In this document: positions 1-6,746 of the stretch, in pieces | Position numbering within the stretch: the first letter of the stretch is position 1 | Layout of the letters: every line of letters starts with the position of its first letter | Origin: an uncultured Lachnospiraceae bacterium | GTDB lineage: Bacteria; Bacillota_A; Clostridia; Lachnospirales; Lachnospiraceae | DNA length: 14,604 bases | Reading direction: 5' to 3' | Assembly: GCA_947177885.1 (NCBI GenBank) | Contig: CAMWWF010000031.1 | Coordinates: 1 to 14,604 of the forward strand | Program-made: the position numbers and the translations under genes | The notes under the pieces: model-generated | The model's input: the letters and a program-made list of their open reading frames with translations, nothing else | Database searches by the model: none | Told to the model about the DNA's origin: nothing

Positions 1-626
1 TCCTCGCTCCGCTGCTCGTCACTCCTGAGATTCTGAGTGTTATTTGTCTCCATATAGCCGGGAGCAATGGCGTTTACATTGATGTTGTATTTGGCCCATT
101 CGTTGGCAAGCGCTCTGGTCAGGCCCACAATGGCGCTCTTACTGGAGGTGTAGGCGGGAACGCGGATGCCTCCCTGATAGCTGAGCATGGAGGCGATATT
201 GATGATCTTGCCGCCCTTTTGGTCTGCCAGCCACTTCCTTGCGAAAGCCTGGCACAGGAAGAACACCATCTTCTCGTTGATGTTGATGACAGCGTCCCAG
301 TCTTCCTCTGTCACTTCCGCGGCGTCACAGCGTTTGATGATCCCGGCATTGTTTACGAGGATATCTACACGTTCGAATGCCGCTGCCGCTTCTTCTACGA
401 CATGGGGAATGACGGATGTATCCGACAGATCCGCTATGATTTCTTTGAAACTTCCATCGAAAATGGCAATCTTCTCAGCCGTTTCCTGACAGCTTCTTCT
501 GGCAACACCGATCACATTTGCTCCCGCTTTGGCATATGCGACACAGATTCCCTGTCCGAGTCCGGTGTTGGCGCCTGTCACGAGAGCGGTTTTGCCCTCC
601 AGTGAAAACATATTTAAATCAGTCAT
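1..626 (-). CDS. kduD: 2-dehydro-3-deoxy-D-gluconate 5-dehydrogenase (KduD-type SDR), 3' end cut by window
   Basis: This is a cytosolic NAD(P)-dependent short-chain dehydrogenase. KduD family members interconvert keto-deoxy sugar acids in pectin and uronate breakdown. The visible 208 residues show the cofactor motif TGANTGLG at 17-24, NNAG at 92-95, Asn117, Ser146, and the catalytic Tyr159-xxx-Lys163. The stretches IINIASMLSYQGGIRVPAY and NVNAIAPGYMETNNTQ read like E. coli KduD as I remember it, more closely than other SDRs. The ATG at 624-626 is preceded by CGGAGGA about 7 bases upstream, and a promoter lies further upstream. The usual length is near 253 residues, so about 45 C-terminal residues lie outside the window. 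A gluconate 5-dehydrogenase is the main alternative. The family is certain; the exact substrate is inferred. The usual partner kduI cannot be seen from here. Confidence 0.9.
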   Translation of the reverse strand, partial: MTDLNMFSLEGKTALVTGANTGLGQGICVAYAKAGANVIGVARRSCQETAEKIAIFDGSFKEIIADLSDTSVIPHVVEEAAAAFERVDILVNNAGIIKRCDAAEVTEEDWDAVININEKMVFFLCQAFARKWLADQKGGKIINIASMLSYQGGIRVPAYTSSKSAIVGLTRALANEWAKYNINVNAIAPGYMETNNTQNLRSDEQRSE

Positions 627-670
627 GTAAATATCCTCCGTTTCTATTTGGTTAAATGCCTTATGTTACT

Positions 671-699
671 ATTATAAACAAGAAATCACCGCAATACAA
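671..699 (-). promoter_or_regulatory. Sigma-A promoter for kduD
   Basis: Read on the minus strand, TTGTAT (694-699) and TATAAT (671-676) are separated by 17 bases. The start of transcription would fall near 664, leaving a leader of about 38 bases before the kduD start codon. No operator could be recognised. Confidence 0.7.
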
Positions 700-1011
700 G
701 CACTATCATGGCAAAGCCCGGAACTTCGCTCTGATCCGGCGGCCGGATTCGCTCAGGTTGTCTTCCGCCCGGTCGGAGGTCTTCTCGCAGCCGGAATGCA
801 GGACGCTGCCGGTTTCTGTCTTGTTGGCAGGGTTCCGGAAGAAGAATATTATCTGATATTTTTCCGGCAGCTGCATCCATTTGTCCGTCTGGTCAACAAG
901 ACAGGCAATATGAAAAGTTATCTCTTAACAGTGTCTGAGTACGCATAAATTACATGCGGCAAATAGTGGAACCGCTGCCCGTTTTAAGCCTGTGACACAG
1001 AATTTTACGGG
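700..1011. other. Gene-poor stretch with a startless open frame
   Basis: No convincing gene is present. On the + strand the frame 631-945 (stop 946-948) is open for about 105 codons, and its codon choice resembles the real genes nearby (DPAAGFAQVVFRPVGG, then EEEYYLIFF). The first ATG comes only late in the frame, there is no ribosome-binding site, and the frame overlaps the kduD promoter. It could be the decayed 3' end of a lost gene, or chance. Confidence 0.3.
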
Positions 1012-1043
1012 TTGACTCCAAATCGCTGTGAGATTATTATAAT
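1012..1043 (+). promoter_or_regulatory. Probable promoter upstream of the small acidic ORF
   Basis: TTGACT at 1012-1017 is followed after 17 bases by TATTAT (1035-1040). An overlapping TATAAT (1038-1043) gives a 20-base spacer. It points toward the small gene at 1277, leaving a leader of about 225 bases in which I see no strong hairpin. Confidence 0.5.
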
Positions 1044-1276
1044 ATATATGGCTCAGCGGCACAATCAAAACAGATTGAAGTAATAAAACAGATGGAAGTA
1101 ACATACAAAAAGCAGTCATATCCGGTATTGTGGAAAACAGATAGCGATATCCGGGAGAATATCATCAGAGGGAAATCTGGAAGTCAACCGGCTTTAAGGG
1201 GATATTATGACTGTTATATGACAGATGGAACGTTGTGTCATGGCCTACAGTGGCCGGAGGAATGATGGGAGGCAGG

Positions 1277-1525
1277 ATGGAAAATATGAGTGAAGACAGA
1301 AAGAATGATATCGATGAAAATATGCTGGAAGATATTGTGAGACATTTGGACAGTGAACTGGAAAAAGGAGCCGTGCGAATGAGCGTGGTCATGGATGAGG
1401 AGGCCCGGGGAAAGGAAGTGTCCCATAAGTGCTGTAACAGTTACGGAAGACCCGCCACAGAGACAGTGGGACTTCTGGATATGTATACGGACAGAAATGC
1501 GGGGGAACCGGACAGGCAGGGATAG
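1277..1525 (+). CDS. Small acidic protein of unknown function
   Basis: The product is 82 residues. The N-terminal half is strongly charged (MSEDRKNDIDENMLEDIV, then HLDSELEKG). The C-terminal half has a short region with a paired cysteine (HKCCNSYGRPATE) and an acidic tail. No membrane segment or signal peptide is visible, so it is probably cytosolic. The ATG at 1277 has GGAGG at 1268-1272, only 4 bases away. ATG 1286 is an alternative start at 13 bases, and a GTG at 1235 is open in frame but has no ribosome-binding site. Small proteins of the form 'LDE..L..IV.HLD......G...V.VDE' seem familiar from Lachnospiraceae, but I cannot name a family. Support comes from the upstream promoter and plausible codon use. 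It may stand alone, because about 300 bases separate it from the next gene. Confidence 0.5.
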   Translation: MENMSEDRKNDIDENMLEDIVRHLDSELEKGAVRMSVVMDEEARGKEVSHKCCNSYGRPATETVGLLDMYTDRNAGEPDRQG

Positions 1526-1822
1526 AGAGTGATTGAAAAAGCCGGTTGCATGAGGGGGGACTTTGTGCACTTTCTCAGGCAATGAGTCTGGCGGCAAAGC
1601 AGAACTTCGGAAAATGCAGAGAGTCACATGCCGCTGCTTTGCAGTGTTATAGAAAGATACCCGTTGCCTGCAACGAAGTGTTGAGCTGCGGATTGCCTGC
1701 GGTCAGTGAGGTGCATGGCAGGAAAGAAAAAAGGTTGTGGAAAAAATATATTATAGTCCCGAAGACCGGTGCAGGTGAGATTTCGGCAGACTGAAATATA
1801 CGACTGGAGGAGTACATCGCAA
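1526..1822 (+). other. Intergenic stretch before the GGDEF gene
   Basis: I see no supported gene, strong promoter or terminator here. Short open frames occur on both strands, but they lack ribosome-binding sites and overlap each other. The reading frame of the next gene is open back to a GTG at 1769 that has no Shine-Dalgarno sequence. Confidence 0.4.
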
Positions 1823-3712
1823 ATGGGAGACACGAAGAATATAGCATTGATCATAAGCGCGTCCAACTTTGAACGTCATAAGGTTATTGTGAAGGCTGCC
1901 CACCGTACCCTGAAGGAGAGGGGCGGCTACACACTGTATGTGTTCAGCAATTACGGAGCCTTTTATGATGATGCATGGCATGAGCACGGAGAGGGCGCCA
2001 TTTATGACCTGTTGAATTATATGAGATTTGACGGCTGTATTCTGGAGGGAAACCTGGGAAGCCGGCAGCTTGTCAACCGGATCGCCGATATGATCAGGAA
2101 GCAGGGGACTCCTTTTGTAACCATAAATATCGAGGCGGACGATGCCCCGTTTCTGACGATTGATGCCTATAAGGCAGGATATGAGCTTATGGAGCATCTG
2201 ATCGATGAGCATGGCTGCACGCATATCAATCTTATCCAGCAGGATGGGGGTGATGTGATCTCCATGCAGATGACAAGAGCATACAGGGAGGTACTTGACC
2301 AAAGGGGGATCCCGTATGATGAGAGAAGAGTAATGGCAAGGCAGGTGTCCATACAGAACGGACGCAGCCTGTATCAGGAATTTCTGGATCAGGGAATCGG
2401 AGATGCGGAGGCTGTGATCTGCATCCATGATGTGATGGCTATCGGCCTTTGTCTTGAACTGGAGGACAGAGGGCTTAAAGTTCCGGAGGATATGCTGCTG
2501 TGTACGCTGAACTACAGTACCAACAGTATTGTGTTCCGCCCCATACTCACAGGTGCGGACAGAATGGATGAGGACGCGGTGGAAGCGGCATGTGATCTGC
2601 TGGAAGACATGATGGCGGGAAAGGCTGTAAAAAGGGAAAATTTTTACGAGTGCAAAATGCATTACGGGACCAGCTGCGGCTGTGAAAATCATGAGGAAGC
2701 AGCGTATGGCAAGAGGTACCGGGAGCTGATCCTTGCCAAGGTGGAGGCGGCCACACAGGTCAGCGGGATGATGCAGTACAATAATGCATTGGAGAAAGTG
2801 GATTCTCTGGATCAGCTGGCGGATAATCTCAGAGGGATGCTGGAGGGGATCAGCTGTTCGGACTTCTTCTGCTGCCTGAACCGCAGCGATCTGAAATATG
2901 TCGTCAATGAGGAAAGTGAGAGGAACACAGAGCAGGACAGGATATATGACAGAACCATGGTGGCGGTTACCGGAGTGTCCAGGAGAACGGGGCAGCTGAA
3001 AAATGTGGCGTTTCCGGTGGAAAAGTTGTTTCCTGCCGAGGCGCAGGAGGGTGACATATTGATCTTCCTGCCGGTCCATTATAAGGAGCAGGATTTCGGA
3101 TACATGGTATTTTTGAATGAATATTTTCCCGTGGAGATTTACAATTACCGTATTTGTCATGAGAGTATAGGCAGCAGTATTGAAAACCTGCGCCGTCAGA
3201 TGATCCTGCAGAGCAGTATACAGAAGCTTGAGGAGCTTCATATGACAGATCAGATGACGGGACTGTATAACCGGTTCGGACTCCAGCGTTTCCGGGATGA
3301 CTATACATCGGGAAATGAATTTACCGTAGTGATCATGGATATGGACGGGTTGAAAAAGGTAAATGATGAATTCGGGCATCTGGCCGGCAATCATGCGCTG
3401 TGTATTATTGCGAAAGTGCTTCAGGCTGTGACAGAGAAGGACGAGCTGCTGGTGCGTTATGGCGGCGATGAGTTCCTGCTGCTCTCCCGCAATGTACAGC
3501 CGGAGCACTGGCAGGGACTCAGGGAGAGGATCGACAGCATTTTGGCCGATAAGGTGAGCAGGCGGCAGATCCGGTATCAGCTGGGCGTAAGTATCGGTTA
3601 TGCCATAAGTACGAAGGAGAAGCCTCTGCCGGCCGAGGAATGCTGTGAACTGGCTGATCAGGCCATGTATCGGGATAAGAGTAACCGGAAGCGCAGGAGG
3701 ACCGGAGATTGA
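1823..3712 (+). CDS. LacI-type ligand-binding domain fused to a GGDEF diguanylate cyclase
   Basis: The product is 629 residues and predicted cytosolic: no signal peptide or membrane span is seen. Residues 1 to about 275 resemble the sugar-binding half of LacI-family regulators (NIALIISAS, FDGCILEGN, VPEDMLLCTLNYS) without the helix-turn-helix that normally precedes it. The segment ends in HYGTSCGC (280-287). A GAF-like or linker region of about 180 residues follows, then a GGDEF domain from about 474 (MTDQMTGLYNR) with intact RYGGDEF; GGDEF lies at 547-551. Such enzymes make cyclic di-GMP from two GTP. The inhibitory RxxD site upstream is TEKD (537-540), so feedback inhibition is probably lost. 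The start is ATG 1823, with GGAGGAG at 1806-1812; GTG 1769 has no such site. Role inferred: coupling a sugar-like cytosolic ligand to c-di-GMP. The ligand is unknown. Confidence 0.88.
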   Translation: MGDTKNIALIISASNFERHKVIVKAAHRTLKERGGYTLYVFSNYGAFYDDAWHEHGEGAIYDLLNYMRFDGCILEGNLGSRQLVNRIADMIRKQGTPFVTINIEADDAPFLTIDAYKAGYELMEHLIDEHGCTHINLIQQDGGDVISMQMTRAYREVLDQRGIPYDERRVMARQVSIQNGRSLYQEFLDQGIGDAEAVICIHDVMAIGLCLELEDRGLKVPEDMLLCTLNYSTNSIVFRPILTGADRMDEDAVEAACDLLEDMMAGKAVKRENFYECKMHYGTSCGCENHEEAAYGKRYRELILAKVEAATQVSGMMQYNNALEKVDSLDQLADNLRGMLEGISCSDFFCCLNRSDLKYVVNEESERNTEQDRIYDRTMVAVTGVSRRTGQLKNVAFPVEKLFPAEAQEGDILIFLPVHYKEQDFGYMVFLNEYFPVEIYNYRICHESIGSSIENLRRQMILQSSIQKLEELHMTDQMTGLYNRFGLQRFRDDYTSGNEFTVVIMDMDGLKKVNDEFGHLAGNHALCIIAKVLQAVTEKDELLVRYGGDEFLLLSRNVQPEHWQGLRERIDSILADKVSRRQIRYQLGVSIGYAISTKEKPLPAEECCELADQAMYRDKSNRKRRRTGD

Positions 3713-3741
3713 ATCTTTATACACTGATATAGAGTTTGTGT

Positions 3742-3826
3742 CGGCATTGCCGTAAAAGGTATCCCCAAAAGCGGGTAATCGCCTGTAGCGATTTCCGGAA
3801 AACCGCTTAATAAGCGGCCTGGAGAT
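3742..3826 (+). promoter_or_regulatory. Structured RNA in the spacer upstream of the epimerase gene
   Basis: Between the GGDEF stop codon and the next start codon the RNA can fold into several helices: CGGC/GCCG (3742-3752); TATCC/GGGTA (3760-3777, one G-U); AATCGC/GCGATT (3777-3793); CCGCTT/AAGCGG with a 3-base loop (3803-3817); and an 8-pair helix 3791-3798/3819-3826 closing over the last hairpin. Two of these overlap and exclude each other. There is no T-tract, so it is not an intrinsic terminator. I could not match it to a riboswitch class I know, including GEMM-I. Confidence 0.4.
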
Positions 3827-3861
3827 TCCGAGAGTACATAGAACAGAAATGGAGAAAGTAA

Positions 3862-4764
3862 ATGAAGATATTAGTGACAGGCGGCAGCTATTTTCTGGGC
3901 AGAGTGTTTGTCATGCTGACGGCGCAGGAGCATGACGTTACCGTGGTCAATCGCGGAACATATTCCGTGGAGGCATTGGGAGCAAAGCAGATCAAAGGGG
4001 ATCGCCACGATCCTGCTCTCTGGCAGAATATCAGGGATGATTATGATGTGGTGGTGGATTTCTGCGCCTATGACAAGGGAGACGTCAGGCTCTTTTTTGA
4101 ACACTTCGGCGGACATATCAGACAATATATCCTGATCAGTACGGTGGATGTATACGAGCGAACCGGGGGAGCGGCAAAAAGTGAGGACTCACCCTTTGAG
4201 GAACGGGTCTTTCCCGGGGAGACAGGGGCATATATTGCCGGAAAAACAGCGCTGGAGCGCGAACTTGCAGAGGTGTGTGCGGACAGGGGGATTCCGTATA
4301 CGGTGCTCAGACCTGCTATCCTCTACGGTCCCTTTAACTACGCACCCAGAGAGTCCGTGTACATTCAGCTCATGGTGAAGCAGGGGCTTCTGCCCCATAT
4401 CACGGATGCGGCAGGGCGCTTTCAGTTCGTCTATGTGAAGGATGCCGCGGAGGCCGTAAGGAGATGCCTGCTGAATGAAACGGCTTTCGGCCAGGCTTAT
4501 AATCTGTGCCAGGACGGCATGACGGATTACGATCAGTTTTATCAATACCTGTCGAAAGCGGCGGATGTGGAATGTAAGGAGCTGCCTTTGACCTGCAGTC
4601 AGGCACAGCAGCAGGGGATTCCACTGCCGTTCCCGGTGACGGAGGAGGAGACGCTGTGCTATTCCAACGAAAAGAGCAGGACGGAACTGGGAATTGTCTA
4701 TACGGAGATGGAGGAAGGCATGGCAAAGACTTACCGGGCTTTTAAGGGTGTGTACGGCGGCTGA
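3862..4764 (+). CDS. NAD-dependent epimerase/dehydratase (extended SDR)
   Basis: The product is 300 residues and cytosolic. It begins directly with the Rossmann strand and dinucleotide motif MKILVTGGSYFLGR (TGGxxxxG at 6-13), followed by an arginine after strand 2 (VVNRG, 29-32). The catalytic set is Ser93/Thr94, with Tyr124-xxx-Lys128 in GAYIAGKTALE. RPAILYGP (150-157) and FVYVKDAAEAV (189-199) are typical of sugar-nucleotide epimerases and the CSP41-like branch. The substrate cannot be read from the sequence. The start ATG 3862 has GGAGAAAG at 3851-3858. It lies 149 bases behind the GGDEF gene, so cotranscription is possible but unproven. The family is secure; the exact reaction is open. 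Confidence 0.85.
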   Translation: MKILVTGGSYFLGRVFVMLTAQEHDVTVVNRGTYSVEALGAKQIKGDRHDPALWQNIRDDYDVVVDFCAYDKGDVRLFFEHFGGHIRQYILISTVDVYERTGGAAKSEDSPFEERVFPGETGAYIAGKTALERELAEVCADRGIPYTVLRPAILYGPFNYAPRESVYIQLMVKQGLLPHITDAAGRFQFVYVKDAAEAVRRCLLNETAFGQAYNLCQDGMTDYDQFYQYLSKAADVECKELPLTCSQAQQQGIPLPFPVTEEETLCYSNEKSRTELGIVYTEMEEGMAKTYRAFKGVYGG

Positions 4765-4788
4765 CAGTGGTACAGAAAGGGAAGGTGA

Positions 4789-5166
4789 TCATTTTATGAC
4801 CAGAAAGCAGTGCTGTTCCACGATGAGGCCAGTGCACAGGAGATCCGGGCGATATCGGATGTGGGAAAGATCAAGGCATTGGGACGGGGAGTGCAGGGTT
4901 ATGATGATCTGACGTGGAATGGGATGCGACAGGTCATTGTATATAAGGGCCTGCTGGAAAAATTTCTTCAGAACGAAACATTGAAGACCGGGCTTCTCGC
5001 CACCGGACAGAACATTCTGGCGGAATGCGCGGTGCAGGACAGGATTTGGGGGATCGGTCTTTCGATGAAGGATGAGAGACGTTTTGACATGCGTGAGTGG
5101 CAGGGACAGAACCTGCTGGGATTTGCGCTGATGTGTGTGCGGACGGAACTGGAGCGTAACCGGTAA
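4789..5166 (+). pseudogene. N-terminally truncated NADAR/YbiA-like protein
   Basis: The open frame reads FYDQKAVLFHDEASAQEI, then ALGRGVQGYDDLTWNGMRQ, LLATGQNILAECAVQDR, IWGIGLSM and WQGQNLLGFALMCVR. These are the conserved middle and end of NADAR/YbiA proteins, cytosolic N-glycosidases reported to act on riboflavin intermediates or ADP-ribose. Intact relatives carry about 40-50 more residues in front, including a 'LSNFYP' and 'EQ..MY' region. Here only 24 bases separate the first codon from the stop of the epimerase gene, so the 5' end is gone. The first possible start is GTG 4810, leaving 118 residues. A well-placed ATG at 4796 is in another frame and gives a nonsense product. Probably inactive; a new short form is less likely. 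Confidence 0.72.
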
Positions 5167-5179
5167 TCGTTTGGCGCCG

Positions 5180-5320
5180 ATATGGTAAACAGTTCCTAAA
5201 CTCCCATGCATTCCAATGCTTCACCATATACGAAAGTCGGGAGTTAAGAAGATGCACACAAACCGCAAGAGCATGCGGTTTGGCGCATAGCTGTCTTGCG
5301 GTTTCCGCAAGGCAAGATGC
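5180..5320 (+). other. Stretch dense in inverted repeats between NADAR remnant and terminator
   Basis: No gene is seen. Nested inverted repeats are ATATGGT/ACCATAT (5180-5186, 5223-5229), AACTCCC/GGGAGTT (5199-5205, 5239-5245) and GCATT/AATGC (5208-5219). Behind them lie AACCGC/GCGGTT (5261-5266, 5275-5280) and a perfect CTTGCGG-TTT-CCGCAAG hairpin (5295-5311). The first arm of the former also matches 5295-5304 (AAACCGCAAG/CTTGCGGTTT), so the two folds are mutually exclusive. With the terminator at 5349 this may be a structured RNA or the end of a lost mobile element. Confidence 0.4.
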
Positions 5321-5348
5321 AGGTTACAGTAAATATGTGATCGGTATG

Positions 5349-5376
5349 CAGCTGTCTGTAAGGGACAGCTGTTTTT
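5349..5376 (+). terminator. Intrinsic terminator
   Basis: CAGCTGTC (5349-5356) pairs perfectly with GACAGCTG (5364-5371) across a 7-base loop and is followed by five T. It would end transcription coming from the epimerase/NADAR region or from a small RNA ending here. Confidence 0.7.
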
Positions 5377-5412
5377 GTATGCCTGTCATGGGCGGTAAGT
5401 ACTGCCTGCGCT

Positions 5413-5454
5413 GCAGTTGTAACAGTTCAGTGACCTGTCTGAACTGTTACCTGC
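5413..5454. repeat. Long palindromic intergenic element
   Basis: GTAACAGTTCAG (5419-5430) and CTGAACTGTTAC (5439-5450) form a perfect 12-bp stem with an 8-base loop. After a TT bulge it is extended by GCAG/CTGC (5413-5416, 5451-5454). There is no T-tract. The loop and right arm (5428-5450) recur with 20 of 23 bases identical at 10345-10367, which suggests a dispersed repeat family rather than a local terminator. Confidence 0.6.
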
Positions 5455-5489
5455 GGCTTGTTCCGGTAACAAATTCATTGTCATAATGA

Positions 5490-5518
5490 TTGACAAGTAC
5501 AAAATTATGTATTAATAT
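5490..5518 (+). promoter_or_regulatory. Strong sigma-A promoter upstream of the membrane-protein cassette
   Basis: A consensus TTGACA (5490-5495) is followed after 17 bases by TAATAT (5513-5518), in a clearly AT-rich stretch. Transcription would start near 5525. It reads toward the gene at 5880 through a leader of about 355 bases without a supported gene. A 48-codon frame at 5553-5699 lacks a ribosome-binding site. Confidence 0.72.
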
Positions 5519-5519
5519 G

Positions 5520-5538
5520 TATTTAGTAATACTAAATA
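5520..5538. promoter_or_regulatory. Operator-like palindrome over the transcription start
   Basis: TATTTAGTAATACTAAATA is a perfect 9+1+9 inverted repeat just behind the -10 box, covering the expected start site. This is a classic repressor position. The PadR regulator encoded at 6387 is the nearest candidate to bind it, which is inference. Confidence 0.5.
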
Positions 5539-5610
5539 TTTGCGTTTTCCTGATGTGGTTCTTTATTTGGTTGAAAGACATTACATCTGATCTCAGGAGA
5601 ATGTTATACC

Positions 5611-5668
5611 ACATAACGCCAGAATTTACCGTACTGCATTGGTTAAGCGTATATGCCTGGCGTTATGT
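5611..5668. repeat. 12-bp inverted repeat in the cassette leader
   Basis: ACATAACGCCAG (5611-5622) is perfectly complementary to CTGGCGTTATGT (5657-5668) across a 34-base interior. In RNA it would form a hairpin in the leader of the cassette; as DNA it could mark the ends of a very small inserted element. Confidence 0.5.
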
Positions 5669-5879
5669 AGTCAGGTTGTTCGGAAATTTTAACTGTTAGG
5701 CAGTATAAATCAACAAACAGTTTTCCTGGTTTAAAATGACAGGAATACTATTTCTGTCAGGTCAGAAAGATGCTGAGCGCGTGGTTGTTGTCATTGCGAT
5801 CATGGCTTCCGAAAAGTGCCGTGAAGAAGCGGGGCGGAGATTCCGGGAGAGTGTCATATGTACAATGGAGGAAAAGGGT

Positions 5880-6227
5880 ATGGCTGCATATATCATCAAT
5901 ATTGTTGCCGCATGTCTCATAGGCCTGCTGTTTGTTATACTGGGAATCCGTCAGTGCAGGAGCGGATCCCCTGTAGTCATGAATACCGGTGAGAAACCTT
6001 TGAAGCCGGAGCAGCTGAGTGACGTGAAAGCCTGGAATACGGGACATGGCAAAGCGCTGATCCGGTTTGGGATGGTCATAGCCCTCACGATTGGAATATT
6101 TCCGGTTACGCTGAATTTCATTGAGGCAATAACCGCAACTATTATCGTCATTGTAATGGTTGCAGCGGAGATTGTGTGGCTGGGAATAAACCATGGCAGG
6201 CTGGAGCGGATGTATAGGATAAAATAA
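5880..6227 (+). CDS. Small membrane protein, paralogue of the 7624 product
   Basis: The product is 115 residues. A membrane segment (about residues 4-22) is followed by a polar loop, then two further hydrophobic stretches (about 60-100), and a basic tail (NHGRLERMYRIK). The loop carries PV..TG.KP....QL.DVKAWN..HG, shared with the protein at 7624, and the tails also match (RLER.YR). ATG 5880 is chosen because GGAGG (5868-5872) precedes it and the paralogue begins at the same point (MAAYIINI versus MAEYIISF). The frame is open back to ATG 5736, but the added sequence is not hydrophobic and the paralogue lacks it. I cannot assign a named family; size and layout resemble SdpI/DUF3784-type integral membrane proteins. 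It is first in the cassette, behind the promoter at 5490. Confidence 0.75.
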   Translation: MAAYIINIVAACLIGLLFVILGIRQCRSGSPVVMNTGEKPLKPEQLSDVKAWNTGHGKALIRFGMVIALTIGIFPVTLNFIEAITATIIVIVMVAAEIVWLGINHGRLERMYRIK

Positions 6228-6386
6228 GAAGCTACAGCAGATAATTTCAGGCTTTGCTGTGGGCATGCCGCAGTTTGATCTGCAGAGGCGGATATATCGG
6301 GTGATATGATCGGAAACGGTCAGGGTGTACGGAAAATGCTTCCGTAACCGTGCGGAGGAGAGGGAGCAAATTGCCATGGAGCGGCG

Positions 6387-6746
6387 ATGGAATGGGAAGG
6401 TGGAGAATTGAAGCAGAAATATGAACAACAGATGAAAAAGGGTGTGCTGGAAATGCTGGTGCTGCGGCTTCTCTTTCAGCAGGAGAAGTACGGTTATCAA
6501 CTGATCTGTGAACTGAGAGAGCAGAGCGATGACATGTTTCTGTTAAAAGAGGGAACATTGTATCCCATTCTCTACCGTATGGAGGATGACGGACTGGTGG
6601 TGAGCAAATGGAGTGAACCAAAGGGAAAGGAAGTGTCCAGAAAGTATTACAGTATTACGGCGGAGGGCCGGGAGACTCTGGGAGAACTGCAGGCTCTCTG
6701 GAACAGATTTTCGGAAAAAGTAAACAATATTATGAAAGCAGTATAG
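6387..6746 (+). CDS. PadR family transcriptional regulator
   Basis: The product is 119 residues, the usual size for the short PadR subfamily, and cytosolic. It has the typical winged helix: KKGVLEMLVLRLL, then KYGYQLICELRE, then LKEGTLYPILYRMEDDGLV, then the wing (RKYYSITAEGRETL) and a short C-terminal dimer helix. ATG 6387 has GGAG at 6378-6381. TTG 6408, preceded by GGTGGAG, would give a 112-residue form starting closer to the usual PadR N-terminus, so the start is undecided. Short PadR proteins commonly sit next to HAAS-domain membrane proteins, as here, and repress their own transcription unit. The palindrome at 5520 is a candidate site, but it lies 850 bases upstream across another gene. 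Confidence 0.9.
   Translation: MEWEGGELKQKYEQQMKKGVLEMLVLRLLFQQEKYGYQLICELREQSDDMFLLKEGTLYPILYRMEDDGLVVSKWSEPKGKEVSRKYYSITAEGRETLGELQALWNRFSEKVNNIMKAV

Noticed and set aside
1751..3724. A 657-codon open frame on the minus strand across the GGDEF gene
   Set aside because: It is in exact codon register with the + strand gene. It stays open because TTA, CTA and TCA codons are rare in that gene. Its translation has no recognisable domains and there is no ribosome-binding site.
3742..3826. c-di-GMP (GEMM-I) riboswitch next to the cyclase gene
   Set aside because: The conserved GEMM-I core and its tetraloop-receptor pattern are not present.
4796..4912. ATG at 4796 with a good upstream GGAAGG site
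   Set aside because: It is out of frame with the NADAR sequence and soon ends; its product (MTRKQCCSTMRP and on) is the wrong reading of NADAR codons.
5611..5668. Integron attC-like site (ACATAAC and GTTATGT ends)
   Set aside because: The arms pair perfectly without the expected extrahelical bases, the ends do not fit RYYYAAC/GTTRRRY, and no integrase or cassette array is near.
5553..5699. A 48-codon frame rich in aromatic residues behind the strong promoter
   Set aside because: It has no ribosome-binding site and contains the 12-bp inverted repeat; nothing identifies it as a peptide precursor.
5757..6500. A 247-codon minus-strand frame over the first membrane protein and padR
   Set aside because: It covers two recognised + strand genes and their spacer, and its translation resembles no family.
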